DNA of 64,000 bases, taken from assembly GCF_001640805.2 (NCBI RefSeq), contig NC_066856.1, forward strand, positions 19,740,712-19,804,711, written 5' to 3'. This document shows, one piece after another, positions 61,575 through 64,000 of the stretch. The stretch is from Lates calcarifer (Eukaryota; Chordata; Actinopteri; Centropomidae). The notes below the pieces were generated by a model. That model had not been told where the DNA came from. It ran no database searches and saw only the letters and a list, made by a program, of their open reading frames with translations. The position numbers were made by a program, and so were the translations under genes. Numbering within the stretch: position 1 is the first letter of the stretch; each line of letters opens with the position of its first letter.

Positions 61575-63232
61575 CGCTCGCCCGGCTCGCTCTCTCTTCA
61601 CGATCCCGCCGTGTTGAAAACGCTGTTAAAGAGGAGATGAACGGAGGAGGACCCGGCGCTCTCCCCCCTCCACCACCCACCGACCCTCCCACCCTGCCTC
61701 CTGTGGACGGGTGGGGCGGAGCGCCTCCTCCTGGCTGCAGGAGGAACGATTTCACCCAGTTGGACGTTGAAGTCTGAGCGTCCGGGCTGAGAGGCTCCAG
61801 CAGGGTTTTCTGAATATCAGCCCATACTGGTATTTATCACAGTATGTGTTTCTGTACGAACTGTAGTAAAAATACAAAAGCTTTTCACGCAGGAGCCGAA
61901 GCTTTGTTCCAACTCTCAGAGAAAAATCTGTTTTCAATTCTAGTGTAAAACCTGAAGTCGTCAGGATGACGAAATAAAATAAGATTCAACTATTTTCTTC
62001 AGATAATGTTACAACAACGACTGTAGCTGCAGTGAGAGCAGTAACTGATCTGATGAAGTGAAAAAATCCTAAAAATGTCAAAATTGGGTAAATATCCGCA
62101 GTAAATATGAAATTCAGATGCTGCTTTTTAAAGCCAAAAAGGCACGAACTCAGTTTCTTTATTCGTCTTTTCTTTTTGGTTTTGCTTCTTTGCTTCTTCA
62201 GCTTCATCCTTTCATTATTTACTCTGGTGTTTTCTGTTTAACTGAAAAACCCAAATATCTAATCATGTAACAGCCTGAAGCAAAATTAAAAGTTAAATCA
62301 TTTCTCCTGAGAAAAAACCCAAGATTTCTAAGATCAGAGTCGGAATTTTTTTTCAACCTACAGTCGCCATAATACACAGAAGAAATGATGAAGAAGTTAA
62401 ATTATAAATCAGACAGAATCTATCATCAGGAACTATAAGTTTATTATTTTCTTTAAAGTGAAACGATGCACTCAGTCTCTGACGTGGAATATTTTATTAA
62501 CTATTCAAATTAAAGTGCAGAAAAAAACTTTTATTCTAATCAAACAAATGCAAGTAAACTAGTTCTTCTAGCTTGGTGCCGTTAACTGTAACTGACGGCG
62601 GCTGGTTTAATAAGAGGATGGAGTGTGTGAAGTTTGTCTCTGCCTCTGAGGCCTCACATTGTATGGTGATAAACTAATGAAATGCTTCATTATGTGAAAC
62701 TGCCTTCAAACCAGTGGTGACATTAAAAATCAACAATAAAAACAATAAAAACTGTTTCTGTCGGAGTTTTATTCCATAAAAACATAAATACTGATGTTAA
62801 TGATCTGAGAAACAGCTGGAGGTTCGATCGTTGATTCATTTCATTTTCTGCAAATTATCTTCAGTCTATCACATGACTCTCAACGGGACTTCCTGCCAGA
62901 TTCTTTCAAAGTAAAATGATGATCATAAATATACGCTGGCACCAAGTCAAAATTTTGACAAAGAAGATGAAATTCTGGACCTAATAATGTCGTGTTTCAA
63001 AAACTTTATATTGAAAGCAACACAGAAATATGATGGCGACATGTGTGTCAAAAATAATAATGAAAAAAGCACAGAAATAAAAATACCCTCTTTTATTTTG
63101 AAGGATGCAACCGGAAGCGTCGTCGCCTTCTCCGGCTCTGCTGCTAACGGGACGTCAAACTGAGCTAAACTGAACCAAACTGAGCTAAACTCGGGATAAA
63201 GGTGTGAGTACCTGGCGGGCAGGTGTGTGAGG
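61575..63232. other. riok3 3' UTR and rmc1 promoter region
   Basis: riok3 3' UTR with AATAAA at 61973-61978 and further ones near 62735-62749. After AT-rich spacer, a short GC-rich promoter-like segment at about 63100-63230 contains a CCGGAAGC ETS-type site and precedes the rmc1 ATG. Confidence 0.55.
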
Positions 63233-63800
63233 ATGAGTGAGGAACATTACCTGGAGCTGTGTGAGAACCCGGTGCAGTTTGAACACGCGTCCAGCGTCAA
63301 CAACGTCTTCTTCGATGAGGCTAACAAACAGGTGAGCTAGTTAGCATCGGTGTGGCTAACGAGGTTAGCTTGACAGTTTGTTAGTTTAAAGAGAATTAAA
63401 AACAAAACGTGTCATCAAAAGTCTGTAGTTTTATTTAAAGTAGTTTTATTGTGCTTTCTGTGAAGTGTGGCTTCACGTGGTGTCATATTAATAAAGTTAT
63501 CGATAACTAAAATAATTTGAACAGTGACAGTAAACAGCTTCTTTCATATTTTTAACCATGTTTACACTCACAATATCAGTGGCAGTGTAAACAGCAGAAG
63601 ATGTAAACTATTGGCTGGTGGACAGAAGAGAGTCTGAGTTATGACTTCAGACTTTAAGTTATTAATGAGACAGGGGTGTTTTTATTCATGTCAGATGTTT
63701 TCTGTTTTGTTTTTTGGCTGCAGGTGTTCGCGGTGCGTTCAGGTGGAGCCACAGGTGTGGTGGTCAAAGGCCCAGATGACAAGAGTAGTGTTGCCTTCAG
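63233..63800 (+). CDS. rmc1: Regulator of MON1-CCZ1 complex, N-terminal exons (cut by window end)
   Basis: Subunit of the Mon1-Ccz1-RMC1 guanine-exchange complex that activates Rab7 on late endosomes. Exon 63233-63331 gives MSEEHYLELCENPVQFEH ... FFDEANKQ. Exon 63724-63800 gives VFAVRSGGATGVVVKGPDD ... VAFR and continues in phase 2 beyond the window. Near-identity to the human protein (VFFDEANKQVFAVRSGGATG) makes the identification firm. riok3 and rmc1 are also neighbours in human. Confidence 0.95.
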
Positions 63801-64000
63801 GTACTTTCACAGTTTACAGGAATCTTTTTTCTTTTGTAAAACATCACAATAGAAAAACTTATTCATATTCAGTATTTTATAAATGTGTCATGAGTAAAGT
63901 GTGAAGCTGAAAAGTAGCAGGTAAGAAATGTAGTGGAGTAAAAAAACATTGCTGTAAAATGCAGTTGTCGTAGCATGAAACTGAAATACTCAGGTAAAGT

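Overview
The window is nuclear DNA from a teleost fish. The evidence is spliced genes with GT-AG introns, a fish-type NLR gene (short acidic leader, RING-like exon, FISNA-NACHT, 174-nt LRR exons, B30.2 remnant), GT/CA microsatellites, fold-back MITEs and fish-type non-LTR retrotransposon debris. The species cannot be named. Gene order is ssr1 (-), NLR gene (-), an unrecognised single-exon coiled-coil gene (+), asph (+), clvs1 (-), riok3 (+), rmc1 (+, cut by the window end).

Left part (1-17800): ssr1, the alpha subunit of the translocon-associated protein complex, is complete in nine exons. The NLR gene at 5862-12928 is carried in frames broken by several 1-nt shifts, and a decayed retrotransposon sits between two of its LRR exons. 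At 14997-16273 lies an intronless gene for a coiled coil followed by proline/glutamate-rich repeats and basic cassettes. It has a TATA-like box and two perfect CRE palindromes upstream, and its frame is broken once.

Centre (17800-46400): asph covers almost 29 kb and carries the modular output known for the mammalian locus. I see a shared N-terminal membrane exon and Ca-binding-like exon, a junctate-type terminal exon, junctin-like lysine-rich exons, a 1.6-kb terminal exon encoding about 540 residues of almost pure K/R/E helix, eleven short acidic exons all in phase 1, and eleven exons for the TPR and hydroxylase domains. Seven tRNA-Ile(AAU) genes and one tRNA-Val(UAC) gene lie antisense in asph introns. 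Six of the seven tRNA-Ile genes result from a ~1-kb duplication between two introns of the gene.

Right part (46400-64000): clvs1 (CRAL-TRIO lipid-binding protein, seven coding exons) converges on asph. riok3 (thirteen coding exons, atypical kinase) diverges from clvs1, and rmc1 (Mon1-Ccz1 regulator) begins near the end. Eight copies of a fold-back MITE and an inverted pair of ~400-bp repeats are scattered through introns and spacers.

Single extra bases recur in strongly constrained places: a riok3 exon, the NLR NACHT exon, asph exons and three tRNAs. Base-level assembly error is therefore a serious alternative to pseudogenisation wherever I report a frameshift.
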